DNA from: Nocardiopsis coralli
Lineage (GTDB): Bacteria > Actinomycetota > Actinomycetes > Streptosporangiales > Streptosporangiaceae
NCBI RefSeq assembly: GCF_014892575.1
Contig: NZ_JADBGI010000029.1
Span: forward strand, 13,694-77,693
Direction of reading: 5' to 3'
Length of the DNA: 64,000 nucleotides
Part shown: in pieces, positions 8,504 to 17,480 of the stretch
Position numbering within the stretch: position 1 is the first letter of the stretch
Layout: every line of letters starts with the position of its first letter
Translations under genes and position numbers: made by a program
Notes under the pieces: generated by a model
The model's database searches: none
Seen by the model: the letters and a program-made list of their open reading frames with translations, nothing else
What the model was told of the DNA's origin: nothing

Positions 8504-10474
8504 GTGAGTTCCGAGCGCGACCCCCTCAGCGCCGACGACGTCCTGGCCTCCTCGGCCGACGCCGTGATCGTGATCGACGACGAGTCCCGGGTGACCCATT
8601 GGAACCCGGCGGCCGAACGCATGCTCGGATGGTCCCGCGAGGAGGTCCTGGGCCGGGAGCTGCCCATCGTCCCCGGCGAGCTCAGGGCCGAGCACGGCGC
8701 CGTCCTGGAACAGGCCCGCGCCGGGTCCCCGCTGTCGATCGTCACCCGCCGCCTGCACAAGGAACGCGGTGTCGTGGACGTGCGCATCAGCACCGCTGCC
8801 GCACGCGACGGGGACACCGGGGCGTGGCGCGGTTGGGTGCTCACCCTCTACCCGCGCGAGAACGAGACCGACGTGCACACCGCGGCCATGGAACGCGCCC
8901 GCCTGGTGCGGCGCCTGACCGACATGGTCGTGGACATCAACGCCGACCTGAGTCTCCAGTCGGTGCTGGACCGCCTCTCCGGCAGCATCACCGAGCTCAC
9001 CGGCGCCGACGCCGGCGGGTTCGTCCTGCTCAACGAGGACCGGGTCGAGCTGGTCAGTCTCAGCGAGCTCCCCGACAACCTGCACGGTTTCAGCGCGCCC
9101 CTGGAGACCAGCCTGTTCGGCGAGCTCCTGCGCAGCGGCAAGTCCGTGCTGCTGGCCAACGAGGACACCCGGGGGCTGCAGGACCTCATCTGGGCCGACC
9201 TTCCCGGCCTGCACACCATCGCGCTGTGTGTGTCGAACGTGCACGGCCGCCCCTACGGCGCGCTCTACGCCCTGTACAGCCGGCGCAAGGTCGGGCACGT
9301 GGAGCTGGAACTGCTCGAACTCCTGGCCGCGCACGCGGGGGTGGCCATCGGCAACGCCCTGGCCTACGAGGAGACCGACCGCCAGCGCCTGCACGAGCAG
9401 GTGGTGGCCGACTCCAGCGCGGACGGCATCGCGGTCCTGGACTTCGACGGCCGGGTCCGCAAGTGGAACCGCTCGGCGGTCGAACTCACCGGGTACAGCA
9501 CCGAGACGATGACCGGGCGGCATCCCCCGTTCCCCATCCCCGCCTGCCACGGCGAGCCGATCAAGCACAAGCTCGACGACGGCCGGTGGTTGGAGATCCT
9601 CATGGCGCGGATCCCCCGCACCCACGAGTGGGTCGTGGACTTCCGCGACATCACCGCGCAGAAGCACATGGAGGACGACCAGGAGCTGTTCCTGGCCACC
9701 ACCGGCCACGAGTTGCGCACGCCCATCACCGTGATCCACGGGCTGGCCTCCACCCTGCGTACGCGTTGGGGGCACCTCGACCCCGAGGCCCAGAGGGAGG
9801 CGGTCGAGACCATCGTGGAGCGGTCGCGTTCGCTGGTCGCGCTCGTGGAACGGCTCAGCCTGGGCTCGGACGTGGCCCGGGGCGAGCTGGACGTCAAACG
9901 GGTCCCGTTCGACCTGCACGAACTGCTCCACCAGGCGGTCTCGGCCTTCCGTCCGCTGTCCGAACGCCACGACGTGCTCATGGAGGGGTGCGTGCCCCTG
10001 CCGCCCGCGGTGGGTGACCCGCTGGCCACCGGCATGATCATGGACCAGCTCCTGGACAACGCGCTCAAGTTCTCGCCCGGAGGGGGAACCGTGCACGTCA
10101 GCGTGCAGGCCGAGGGTGAGAGTGCCGTGGTGACCATCGAGGACGAGGGGATGGGTCTGCACCCCGGCGACGAGGAGAGGGTCTTCGACCGTTTCGTGCA
10201 GTCGGGGGTGCGCGGTGACCGCCGCAAGTTCGGCGGGATCGGCATCGGCCTCTACATCGTGCGCCAGCTCGCCCGGGAACAGGGCGGCGACGTCACTGCT
10301 CAGGGGATGGCCCGGGGGACCCGCGTGCGGTTGGCTCTCCCGCTGGTCAAGGGTGGTGAGCCACAGGGGTCACGGTTGTCCCGATCAGCACAGGAAACAA
10401 CAAAAATCTCAAAAAGCACTGAAGCCTTGCTGAGTAAGCGTTCCGAGTCCCCGGATGCCGGTGGGGCGGCCTGA
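8504..10474 (+). CDS. PAS-GAF-PAS sensor histidine kinase, cytoplasmic
   Basis: Soluble 656-aa sensor kinase without membrane helices. Order: PAS (about 8-120), a GAF-type domain (about 145-285), a second PAS (about 293-385), a HisKA dimerisation domain with the phospho-acceptor His402 in TGHELRTPI, and a HATPase domain with N-box LLDNALKFSP, G1 DEGMGL and G2 GGIGIGLYIV. The last 45 residues form a polar Ser/Lys tail. No response regulator is adjacent, so the partner must be elsewhere or it acts through the downstream anti-sigma/antagonist genes (speculative). The start GTG lacks a clear ribosome site. Confidence 0.9.
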   Translation: MSSERDPLSADDVLASSADAVIVIDDESRVTHWNPAAERMLGWSREEVLGRELPIVPGELRAEHGAVLEQARAGSPLSIVTRRLHKERGVVDVRISTAAARDGDTGAWRGWVLTLYPRENETDVHTAAMERARLVRRLTDMVVDINADLSLQSVLDRLSGSITELTGADAGGFVLLNEDRVELVSLSELPDNLHGFSAPLETSLFGELLRSGKSVLLANEDTRGLQDLIWADLPGLHTIALCVSNVHGRPYGALYALYSRRKVGHVELELLELLAAHAGVAIGNALAYEETDRQRLHEQVVADSSADGIAVLDFDGRVRKWNRSAVELTGYSTETMTGRHPPFPIPACHGEPIKHKLDDGRWLEILMARIPRTHEWVVDFRDITAQKHMEDDQELFLATTGHELRTPITVIHGLASTLRTRWGHLDPEAQREAVETIVERSRSLVALVERLSLGSDVARGELDVKRVPFDLHELLHQAVSAFRPLSERHDVLMEGCVPLPPAVGDPLATGMIMDQLLDNALKFSPGGGTVHVSVQAEGESAVVTIEDEGMGLHPGDEERVFDRFVQSGVRGDRRKFGGIGIGLYIVRQLAREQGGDVTAQGMARGTRVRLALPLVKGGEPQGSRLSRSAQETTKISKSTEALLSKRSESPDAGGAA

Positions 10475-10599
10475 GGCGCCCCGGCCCTACGTTTTCGAGC
10501 TGGGTGATCGGGGCATTTCCACCCCTGGTGGACGCCGCCGTCACACTTCGGTGGCTTCCACTCTGCTCGCTACAGTACGAACGCTCAGGGACAAAAGCC

Positions 10600-11205
10600 G
10601 TGGCAGGAGACAGAACCTCACCCGAAGACGGGGAGTGCCGGCACGAGGTCGAGCGGAACGTCACCCTTCCCTACGTCCCCTCCAGTGTCACCGGGGCGCG
10701 CAAGCTGCTCCAGAGCGACCTCACCGGAATCGGGCTCGGCGACGACCGCGTCGACGACGCCTCCCTCGTCCTCAGCGAACTGGTCAGCAACGCGCTGCGC
10801 CACGCCGCCCCTCTTCCCGCACCCGACGAAGACACTGTCGGCGTCGCCTGGCGGGCCGGGATCGACCCGGCCTCCGGCTCCTCCGGATGGGTGGAGATCT
10901 CGGTGCGCGACGGCGGATCCAGCAGCATGCCCCGTGTGGCCCGGCCCTCGGTCTCCGGGCTCGGCGGCCGCGGCCTCGGTATCGTCCAGGCCCTCGCGGG
11001 CCGCTGGGGCACCGAGATGGACGGCGACACCACGACGGTGTGGGCGGTCCTGGAGATCACCGGCGACGACCTCGCGCACGAGGGTTCCGGCGCCGAAGCG
11101 GCATCGGCCGACCCCGTTCCCTCCGACACCCCCGGCGATCCGGCCGTCGTCGAGGTCCCCGTTGGGGCGCGCGGCAACGCGGCCGCCGGGAGCGCTCTGC
11201 TCTGA
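10600..11205 (+). CDS. RsbW-like ATP-binding (anti-sigma-factor type) protein
   Basis: 201-aa HATPase_c protein of the anti-sigma kinase class. N-box SELVSNALRHA (with the usual Glu and Asn) and G-box GLGGRGLGIV are intact. The last 45 residues are a Pro/Ala/Asp-rich tail. GTG at 10600 is chosen over an in-frame ATG 32 codons upstream because homologues begin near HEVERNVTLPY and GGGAC lies just before. The partner is probably the STAS protein 130 bases downstream; together they could form a partner-switching pair. Confidence 0.82.
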   Translation: MAGDRTSPEDGECRHEVERNVTLPYVPSSVTGARKLLQSDLTGIGLGDDRVDDASLVLSELVSNALRHAAPLPAPDEDTVGVAWRAGIDPASGSSGWVEISVRDGGSSSMPRVARPSVSGLGGRGLGIVQALAGRWGTEMDGDTTTVWAVLEITGDDLAHEGSGAEAASADPVPSDTPGDPAVVEVPVGARGNAAAGSALL

Positions 11206-11335
11206 CAACCCCTTCTCCACAGCGCGATCCGCAGCCCGGGTCCCACCGCCGTGTGCGGTCGCAGACCCCCGGCGAAGTCGGGAAACGCCGTGAACGAGGT
11301 GGCTGGTGGCCGTAGAGGACGCTACAGTCACGACT

Positions 11336-11686
11336 GTGGAGTTGAAGATATCGAGCCGATCTCAGGACGACGTCGCAGTGGTAACTGTGGGCGGTGAGGT
11401 CGACCTGTACACGGCACCCCAGTTGCGCGACGAACTCGTCGGAGCCCTCGAGGACGGGGCACGGCGCTTGGTCATCGACATGTCGAGGGTCGAGTTCTGT
11501 GACTCGACCGGCATCAGTGTGCTGCTCTCGGCGATGAAGCGCTCCCGCGACAAGGAGGGCGACCTCGAGCTCGTCGCACCCAAACCCGCTGTCACCAAGG
11601 TGCTGGAGGTCACCGGGCTGGACGAGGTCTTCACGATCCATCCGGACCTCGGGCCCCTCTCGGCGCAAGCCGGCCCCGGCGCCTGA
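11336..11686 (+). CDS. STAS-domain anti-sigma factor antagonist
   Basis: 116-aa single-domain STAS protein. The phosphorylatable serine lies in the FCDSTGISVLL segment, so it can be switched by an RsbW-type kinase, most simply the product of the preceding gene. GTG at 11336 is preferred because TACAGT ends seven bases before it, the leaderless-promoter spacing seen repeatedly here; a GTG at 11306 would add ten residues. It resembles BldG at 47353-47700 but is clearly a separate paralogue. Confidence 0.87.
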   Translation: MELKISSRSQDDVAVVTVGGEVDLYTAPQLRDELVGALEDGARRLVIDMSRVEFCDSTGISVLLSAMKRSRDKEGDLELVAPKPAVTKVLEVTGLDEVFTIHPDLGPLSAQAGPGA

Positions 11687-11696
11687 CCGCGGCTGC

Positions 11697-12494
11697 GTGG
11701 GACGCGGGACGGACGGCGGCCCGGAGGACTCCGCGGTCGCCGTGATCATCGCAGCCAAGGACGAGGAGCTCAGGGTCGGCCCGACCGTCGAGGCGGCCCG
11801 CTCCCTCCCCGGTGTGGATCTGGTCCTCGTCGTCGACGACGGATCGACCGATCGCACCGGGGTCCTCGCGCGTGAGGCCGGGGCCCGCGTCGTGCGCCAC
11901 CCTCGCAATCGGGGCAAGGGCACCGCGATGGAGACCGGCGCCGATGCCGTCGCCGAGGTGGAGGCGCGCGAGGACCGTGTGGGTCTTGTGCCCCGCCACC
12001 TCCTCTTCCTCGACGCCGACCTCGGGGAGACCGCCGCGGGCGCCGCTCCGCTCCTCGAGCCGGTCGTCGACAAGACCGCGGACATGTCCATCGCCCTCTT
12101 CCCTGCCACCCGTGCCCGTCTCGGCGGGCACGGGTTCGTCGTGCGCCTGGCGCGCGGTGGGGTGCGCCGGGCCACGGGCTGGGAACCCGAACAGCCGCTC
12201 AACGGGCAGCGCTGTCTGAGCCGTGCCGCCTTCGAGACGGCCCGCCCGCTGGCCCGCGGTTTCGGCGTAGAGACCGGTCTGACCATCGACGTCCTGCGTG
12301 CGGGCCTGCGTGTGGTCGAGGTCGAGGTCCCCCTGGAGCACCGGGCCACCGGCGCCGACCTGAGCGCCCAGTTGCACCGTGCCCACCAGTTCACCGACGT
12401 GGCGCGTGCCCTGGCCGTGCGCGGAGTCGGCCCCGCGGCGCGGCGGGCCCTGGCACGCACCGGATTGCGCCGCCGGGCCCGCTCCGCGTACTGA
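11697..12494 (+). CDS. Family 2 glycosyltransferase
   Basis: 265-aa cytosolic GT-A enzyme. Nucleotide-sugar-binding features are VVDDGSTDRTG near residue 42, RNRGKGTAM, and the metal-binding LFLDADLGE. No transmembrane helices are visible. Relatives include polyprenyl-phosphate or glucosyl-phosphoglycerate-type transferases, but neither can be assigned. It starts ten bases after the STAS stop, so the two may be co-transcribed. Start GTG. Confidence 0.83.
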   Translation: MGRGTDGGPEDSAVAVIIAAKDEELRVGPTVEAARSLPGVDLVLVVDDGSTDRTGVLAREAGARVVRHPRNRGKGTAMETGADAVAEVEAREDRVGLVPRHLLFLDADLGETAAGAAPLLEPVVDKTADMSIALFPATRARLGGHGFVVRLARGGVRRATGWEPEQPLNGQRCLSRAAFETARPLARGFGVETGLTIDVLRAGLRVVEVEVPLEHRATGADLSAQLHRAHQFTDVARALAVRGVGPAARRALARTGLRRRARSAY

Positions 12495-12579
12495 GCCGGT
12501 CTTTCCCGGCAGGTCACGAACCGGGCGCGATTGCTCGGAGTTGCCTCATGCATGCGTTCGGTCACGCTACGGTCGCGCC

Positions 12580-13098
12580 GTGGTTGTCTTCCTGGTTTTC
12601 CTCAGTCTGGTCACGGCGCTGGCCGCACTCGCGTTCGCGGCGGTCGCCTGCGCCAGGGTCCGCACACTGGAGGGCGAGAACCGTGCCCTGCTCAACCGCG
12701 ACTTCGAGGTCCGGTCCTCGGGTGTGGATCCCCGTGCCGTCCGCGACGTGGCGGTGGTGCACTACGACGCCCTCGAGGAGATGTCGGGGGCGCGCTCCTT
12801 CTCCGTGGCCCTGCTGGACGGCCAGGGCGACGGGGTCGTGCTCACCAGCATCAACGGGCGCACCGAGGCGCGCACCTACGCCAAGGCGGTGATCGCCGGA
12901 GAGGGGGAGGTCCTGCTCAGCACGGAGGAGTACCGGGCCGTGCGCTCGGCGAGGCTGGGGTACGGACCCGCGGGCGGCACCACCGGCGGAGCCGGCACCA
13001 CGCGTCCCCGGCCCGCGGGAACGGAGGAACCCGTCAGTGTCCTCTCGCGTTCCGGTCACGTCCCAGGTGAGGGACGGCACACCGGGGGAGGCGAGTAG
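12580..13098 (+). CDS. DUF4446 family membrane-anchored protein
   Basis: 172-aa conserved protein of unknown function. An N-terminal hydrophobic helix (about 1-23) is followed by the DUF4446 core: RDVAVVHYDALEEMSG, FSVALLDGQGDGVVL and INGRTEARTYAKAV. The last 40 residues are Gly/Pro-rich and disordered. GTG at 12580 follows TACGGT by six bases, suggesting a leaderless message. It lies ten bases before pheA; this pairing recurs in actinobacteria but has no known functional meaning. Confidence 0.85.
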   Translation: MVVFLVFLSLVTALAALAFAAVACARVRTLEGENRALLNRDFEVRSSGVDPRAVRDVAVVHYDALEEMSGARSFSVALLDGQGDGVVLTSINGRTEARTYAKAVIAGEGEVLLSTEEYRAVRSARLGYGPAGGTTGGAGTTRPRPAGTEEPVSVLSRSGHVPGEGRHTGGGE

Positions 13099-13108
13099 CC
13101 TGAGGGGC

Positions 13109-14056
13109 ATGGCCAAGCGATACGCCTACCTCGGCCCCGAGGGCACGTTCACCGAGGCCGCCCTGCGCGCGCTCCGCCCCGATGCACCGGAGGAGGCGCG
13201 TGTGCCCTGCGAGGGCGTCGCGGCCGTCTTCGACACCGTGCGCTCGGGAGGGGTCGACGGCGGGGTCGTCCCGCTGGAGAACTCCGTCGAGGGCAGCGTC
13301 ACCGCGACCATCGCCCAGCTCGTCAACGGCGATCCGCTCGTGATCACCGGTGAGACGTCCGTGCCCGTGGAGTTCGCGCTCTTCGCGCGCCCCGGCACCA
13401 CTCTGGCCGACGTCAAGCGGGTGGCCACTCACCCGCACGCCTTGGCGCAGTGCCGCCGCTGGCTGTCCGGGCACCTGCCCGACGCCGACACCCACACGGT
13501 CTCGTCCACCGCGGCCGCGGCCCGTGCCGTCGCCGAACCCGGTGCCCCCTACGACGCTGCGATCTGCGCCGTCATCGCCGGTGAACGCTACGGACTGCAG
13601 GCGCTGGCCACGGAGATCGGCGACCGCGCCGACGCCGCCACCCGGTTCATCTACATCACCCGGCCCGGGGAACTGCCCGAGCCCACCGGTTCCGACCTGA
13701 CCTCGCTGGTGGCCTTCATCGCCCAGGACCGCCCCGGTGCCCTCGGCGACGTGCTCGACCAGTTCACCGTGCGCGGGGTCAACCTCACCCGCCTGGAATC
13801 GCGTCCCACCGGCGACGCGCTCGGCGACTACTGCTTCTGCATCGACGCCGAGGGCCACGTCTCCGACTCCCGGGTCGGTGAGGCGCTCATGGGTCTGCGC
13901 CGCGTCTGCCGGGACGTGCGCTTCCTCGGCAGTTACCCGCGCAGCGCACGCCCGACCGAGCTCGAACCGCGCCTGCGGCCCCGCCCCACCACCGAGGCCG
14001 ACTTCGCCGAGGCCGAGCGCTGGCTGGCGCGTCTGCGGTCCGGGCAGGTCGACTGA
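13109..14056 (+). CDS. pheA: Prephenate dehydratase PheA
   Basis: Converts prephenate to phenylpyruvate in phenylalanine synthesis. The 315-aa monofunctional enzyme has the dehydratase domain (GPEGTFTEAAL at the start, VPLENSVEGSV, and the catalytic TRF in ATRFIYI at about 180) and a C-terminal ACT regulatory domain with the phenylalanine-binding LTRLESRP. No chorismate mutase domain is present. ATG at 13109 follows TAGCCT by seven bases; an earlier GTG would overlap the preceding gene. A short extension after the ACT domain, rich in Arg and Glu, is not conserved. Confidence 0.95.
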   Translation: MAKRYAYLGPEGTFTEAALRALRPDAPEEARVPCEGVAAVFDTVRSGGVDGGVVPLENSVEGSVTATIAQLVNGDPLVITGETSVPVEFALFARPGTTLADVKRVATHPHALAQCRRWLSGHLPDADTHTVSSTAAAARAVAEPGAPYDAAICAVIAGERYGLQALATEIGDRADAATRFIYITRPGELPEPTGSDLTSLVAFIAQDRPGALGDVLDQFTVRGVNLTRLESRPTGDALGDYCFCIDAEGHVSDSRVGEALMGLRRVCRDVRFLGSYPRSARPTELEPRLRPRPTTEADFAEAERWLARLRSGQVD

Positions 14057-14086
14057 GCCGCCGACCGCCCGGCCGGTGCGCCGGGG

Positions 14087-14254
14087 TCAGGGGGCGGCGC
14101 CCTCGGGCTCCTCGAACATCCACTCCTCCTGTGCCGCCCGGCGCATCTCGCGGTGCAGAGCCAACCTCAGCGCTTCGTCCTGCGGGAACCGGGCGTTCAG
14201 CGCGTCCAACGCCGCGGCCAGTTCCTCGGCGGTCATCGTGTTCAACGGCTTCAC
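14087..14254 (-). CDS. Small conserved-looking protein between pheA and serS
   Basis: 55-aa reading frame on the minus strand, starting with GTG six bases after GGGAGG. It translates to a helical, acidic protein ([16 protein letters not shown], then [17 protein letters not shown]). The strong ribosome site, high third-position GC and position between pheA and serS support a real gene. It is convergent with pheA. Function unknown; I recall small proteins at the same place in Streptomyces but cannot verify homology. Confidence 0.7.
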   Translation of the reverse strand: MKPLNTMTAEELAAALDALNARFPQDEALRLALHREMRRAAQEEWMFEEPEGAAP

Positions 14255-14398
14255 GCAGGCCCTCCCTCGTGGTCTCGCCGCGCGCCCGGGTGGGCCCGGG
14301 GCGCTCCGTCACTCGATGGGACGGGGGAGCGGGGAGGTCATGACGTGACTCCGGGAAAGATGTCGGCCCGGCGGGAGCCTGGGGGTAACCTGCAAGAC

Positions 14399-15673
14399 GT
14401 GATCGACCTTCGCGCACTCCGAGACGACCCCGAACGACTCCGAGCCTCGCAGCGTGCCCGTGGGGAGGACCCCTCCGTCGCGGACCGGCTGCTGGAACTC
14501 GACTCCGACCGCCGCTCCGCCCTCACGCGGTTCGAGACCCTGCGGGCCGAGCAGAAGAGTGTCGGGAAGTCGGTGTCCAAGGCCTCCGCGGAGGAGCGCG
14601 AGGAACTGCTCTCCCAGGCCAAGGCGCTCGCGGCCCAGGTCAAGGAGGCCGAGGCGGAGGCCGGACGGCTCGGGGACGAGCTCGACACCCTGCTGGGCAA
14701 GGTCCCCAACCTCGTCGAGGGTGCGCCCGAGGGCGGCGTCGACGACTTCCGTGTCGTGGACACCGTCGGTGACCCCCGCGAGTTCGACTTCACGCCCCGC
14801 GACCACCTCGAGCTCGGCGAGATGCTCGGTGCCATCGACACCGAGCGTGGCGCCAAGGTCTCCGGGGCGCGGTTCTACTTCCTCACCGGTGTGGGCGCCC
14901 AGCTCGAGCTCGGGCTGCTCAACATGGCCATGAACCAGGCCATCGGCGACGGTTTCACGCCGATGATCCCGCCGGTGCTGGTCAAGCCCGAGACGATGGA
15001 GGGCACCGGGTTCCTCGGCGAGCACTCCGACGAGATCTACCACCTGGAGGACGACGACCTGTACCTGGTCGGCACCTCCGAGGTCCCGCTCGCCGGGTAC
15101 CACGCCGGCGAGATCCTGCCCGGCGAGTCCCTGCCCAGCCGGTACATCGGGTGGTCGTCCTGCTTCCGCCGCGAGGCCGGCTCCTACGGCAAGGACACCC
15201 GCGGCATCATCCGCGTGCACCAGTTCAACAAGGTGGAGATGTTCGTCCACACCCACCCGGACCGTGCGCACGAGGAGCACGAGCGGCTGCTGGCGTGGGA
15301 GCGCACCATGCTCGACAAGCTCGAGCTGCCCTACCGCGTCGTCGACATCGCCGGCGGCGACCTGGGCACCAGCGCCGCCCGCAAGTACGACTGCGAGGCG
15401 TGGGTCCCCACGCAGGGCACCTACCGCGAGCTGACGTCGACCTCGAACTGCACGCAGTTCCAGGCCCGCCGGCTCAACATCCGGTACCGGGACGAGGACG
15501 GCAAGCCCCGCTTCGCCGCGACCCTGAACGGCACGCTCGCCACCACCCGGTGGATCGTCGCGATCCTCGAGAACCACCAGCGCGAGGACGGTTCGGTCGT
15601 GGTGCCCGAGGCGCTGCGCCCGTACGTGGGCAGGGACGTACTGGAGCCCGTGCGCCCCGCCAAGAAGGGCTGA
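14399..15673 (+). CDS. serS: Seryl-tRNA synthetase
   Basis: Class II aminoacyl-tRNA synthetase of 424 aa, charging tRNA-Ser. The N-terminal coiled-coil arm (about 30-100) is followed by the catalytic core: motif 1 around [11 protein letters not shown], the [10 protein letters not shown] active-site strand, motif 2 [14 protein letters not shown], and motif 3 [19 protein letters not shown] at 14399 begins the conserved [11 protein letters not shown] and follows TAACCT by seven bases, with no Shine-Dalgarno; a longer frame upstream is open but unconserved. A strong hairpin follows. Confidence 0.97.
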   Translation: MIDLRALRDDPERLRASQRARGEDPSVADRLLELDSDRRSALTRFETLRAEQKSVGKSVSKASAEEREELLSQAKALAAQVKEAEAEAGRLGDELDTLLGKVPNLVEGAPEGGVDDFRVVDTVGDPREFDFTPRDHLELGEMLGAIDTERGAKVSGARFYFLTGVGAQLELGLLNMAMNQAIGDGFTPMIPPVLVKPETMEGTGFLGEHSDEIYHLEDDDLYLVGTSEVPLAGYHAGEILPGESLPSRYIGWSSCFRREAGSYGKDTRGIIRVHQFNKVEMFVHTHPDRAHEEHERLLAWERTMLDKLELPYRVVDIAGGDLGTSAARKYDCEAWVPTQGTYRELTSTSNCTQFQARRLNIRYRDEDGKPRFAATLNGTLATTRWIVAILENHQREDGSVVVPEALRPYVGRDVLEPVRPAKKG

Positions 15674-15689
15674 CCCCCTGATACAGCAA

Positions 15690-15724
15690 CGAGCCCGCCG
15701 CGGAGACGATCCGCGGCGGGCTCG
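15690..15724 (+). terminator. Terminator hairpin after serS
   Basis: Perfect 15-bp stem (15690-15704 with 15710-15724) with a five-base loop and no T tract, the usual actinobacterial form. It lies between convergent serS and bpa and can serve both. Confidence 0.8.
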
Positions 15725-15744
15725 CGTCGTGTACCGGCCGGTTT

Positions 15745-16284
15745 TCAGAGGTAGGGGCCGCCCAGACGCCCCTCGCCCTGGTCACCGGCTGCCTGGGCCT
15801 GCTGCATGCCGGCGGCCATCCCCTGCGGCAGGGCCTTGCGCATGTTCTCCAGCTGCGCCCGGGCCGCCATCTGCTGCGCGAACAGGGTCGTCTGGATCCC
15901 GTGGAAGAGCCCCTCGAGCCAGCCCACCAGCTGGGCCTGGGCGATGCGCAGCTCGGCGTCGCTGGGTGAGGACCCCTCGGCGAAGGGCAGGGTGAGCCGC
16001 TCCAGCTCCTCTATGAGCTCGGGGGCCAGGCCGTCCTCCAGTTCCTTGATGGAGGACTCGTGGATCTCCTTCAGGCGGGCCCGGCTGGCGTCGTCCAGCG
16101 GTGCGGCCTTCACCTCGTCCAGGAGCTGCCGGATCATGCTGCCGATGCGCATGACCTTCGCCGGCTGCTCCACCATGTCGGCCAGGGTGCGCGGCTCCTC
16201 GGAACCGTCGCCGTCGTCCCCGCCCTGCTGCTCGCCCATCAGCAGAACCCGGGGCTGCTCCTGTTCGTGGTCCTCGTTGCTCAT
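15745..16284 (-). CDS. bpa: Bacterial proteasome activator Bpa (DUF2587)
   Basis: 179-aa ring-forming, ATP-independent activator that opens the 20S proteasome gate and delivers unfolded substrates. The helical core (VEQPAKVMRIGSMIRQLL, AQLVGWLEGLFHGIQ) is typical. The C-terminus ends GPYL, matching the short tail motif (GQYL in M. tuberculosis Bpa) that docks into proteasome pockets. ATG at 16284 has GGAAGGGGA upstream. Its presence implies that the organism has a 20S proteasome. Confidence 0.92.
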   Translation of the reverse strand: MSNEDHEQEQPRVLLMGEQQGGDDGDGSEEPRTLADMVEQPAKVMRIGSMIRQLLDEVKAAPLDDASRARLKEIHESSIKELEDGLAPELIEELERLTLPFAEGSSPSDAELRIAQAQLVGWLEGLFHGIQTTLFAQQMAARAQLENMRKALPQGMAAGMQQAQAAGDQGEGRLGGPYL

Positions 16285-16309
16285 GGGTCCCCTTCCCGTC
16301 CGAACACCG

Positions 16310-17284
16310 TCAGCGTGTGAGGAGGATCTTGCCGGTGTGTTCACTGGCCTCCATGACACGGTGCGCCTCGGACGCCTCGTGCATCGGCAGTGAACGGTCG
16401 ACGACGGGACGGATGTCGCCGTCCTCGACCAGCGGCCAGACCTGCTCCAGTACCCCCGCGACGATCGCCGCCTTCTCATCGGCGGGCCGGGAACGCAGCG
16501 TGGTCGCGTGCACGGAGAGCCTCTTTGCGAGCATACGGCCGAGGTCCAGTTCCGCGCTGCGCCCTCCCATGAGCGCGATCGTGGTGATGCGGCCTCCGGT
16601 GCGCAGCGAACGCAGGTTCTTGTCGAGGTAGGAGCCGCCCATGATGTCGAGGATCAGGTCGGCGCCGCCCTCCTCGCGCAGGCGCTCGGTGAAGTCCTCG
16701 GTGCGGTAGTTGACGGTGATCTCCGCGCCGAGCTCCCGGCAGGCCGCCAGTTTTTCGTCGCTGCCGGCCGTGACCGCGACCCGTGCGCCCAGGGCCCGGG
16801 CGAACTGGATCGCGAACGTGCCGATGCCGCTGCCGCCCCCGTGGACGAGGACGGTCTCGCCGGCGCGCAGTCCGCCGACCATGACCAGGTTCGACCACAC
16901 GGTGCAGGCCACCTCGGGCAGGCCCGCCGCCTCCACGAGACCGACCTTCGAGGGCACCGGCAGCAGCTGGCCGGCCGGGACCGCCACCTTCTCCGCGTAA
17001 CCGCCGCCGGACAGCAGTGCGCACACGCGGTCGCCGACCGACCATCCGGAGTCCTCGGTTCCGGGACCCAGGGCGGCGACCGTGCCCGAGCACTCCAGCC
17101 CCGGGTACTCGGGTGCGCCCGCGGGCGGCGGGTACCGGCCCTCCCGCTGGGCGACGTCGGCGCGGTTGACGGCGGTGGCTGCCACCTCGACCAGGATCTC
17201 GCCCTCGCCGGGAACGGGGTCGGGGACTTCGGACCAGCTGAGGGCCTCGGGGCCACCGGGTTCGGTGACGGTGATCGCGTACAT
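16310..17284 (-). CDS. NAD(P)H:quinone oxidoreductase, zinc-independent MDR
   Basis: 324-aa medium-chain reductase. It has the N-terminal GroES-like fold (VNRADVAQREGRYPPP) and a Rossmann dinucleotide site GGGSGIGTFAIQFA at about residue 147. The catalytic and structural zinc cysteines of alcohol dehydrogenases are absent, placing it with quinone oxidoreductase/zeta-crystallin types. ATG at 17284 begins the conserved MYAITV; an earlier in-frame ATG adds 25 unconserved residues. It lies 25 bases upstream of bpa and is probably co-transcribed with it. Confidence 0.9.
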   Translation of the reverse strand: MYAITVTEPGGPEALSWSEVPDPVPGEGEILVEVAATAVNRADVAQREGRYPPPAGAPEYPGLECSGTVAALGPGTEDSGWSVGDRVCALLSGGGYAEKVAVPAGQLLPVPSKVGLVEAAGLPEVACTVWSNLVMVGGLRAGETVLVHGGGSGIGTFAIQFARALGARVAVTAGSDEKLAACRELGAEITVNYRTEDFTERLREEGGADLILDIMGGSYLDKNLRSLRTGGRITTIALMGGRSAELDLGRMLAKRLSVHATTLRSRPADEKAAIVAGVLEQVWPLVEDGDIRPVVDRSLPMHEASEAHRVMEASEHTGKILLTR

Positions 17285-17480
17285 GGGTCCGACCGTATCG
17301 ATCCGGACCACCGACTTCGAGGGCCGGGAGGGGACCGGATCCGGGGCGGGGGACGGCATCGCGGTCGTGATGCTTGCGCCGCCGGTGACGGGTATGAGTG
17401 ATGCCGAGTGAACCCCGAGGCGGGGCCCGAGCGTCTCTCGGGTCCGACCTCTTCCGACCCCTCAACGCAGGAGAGCTCCG

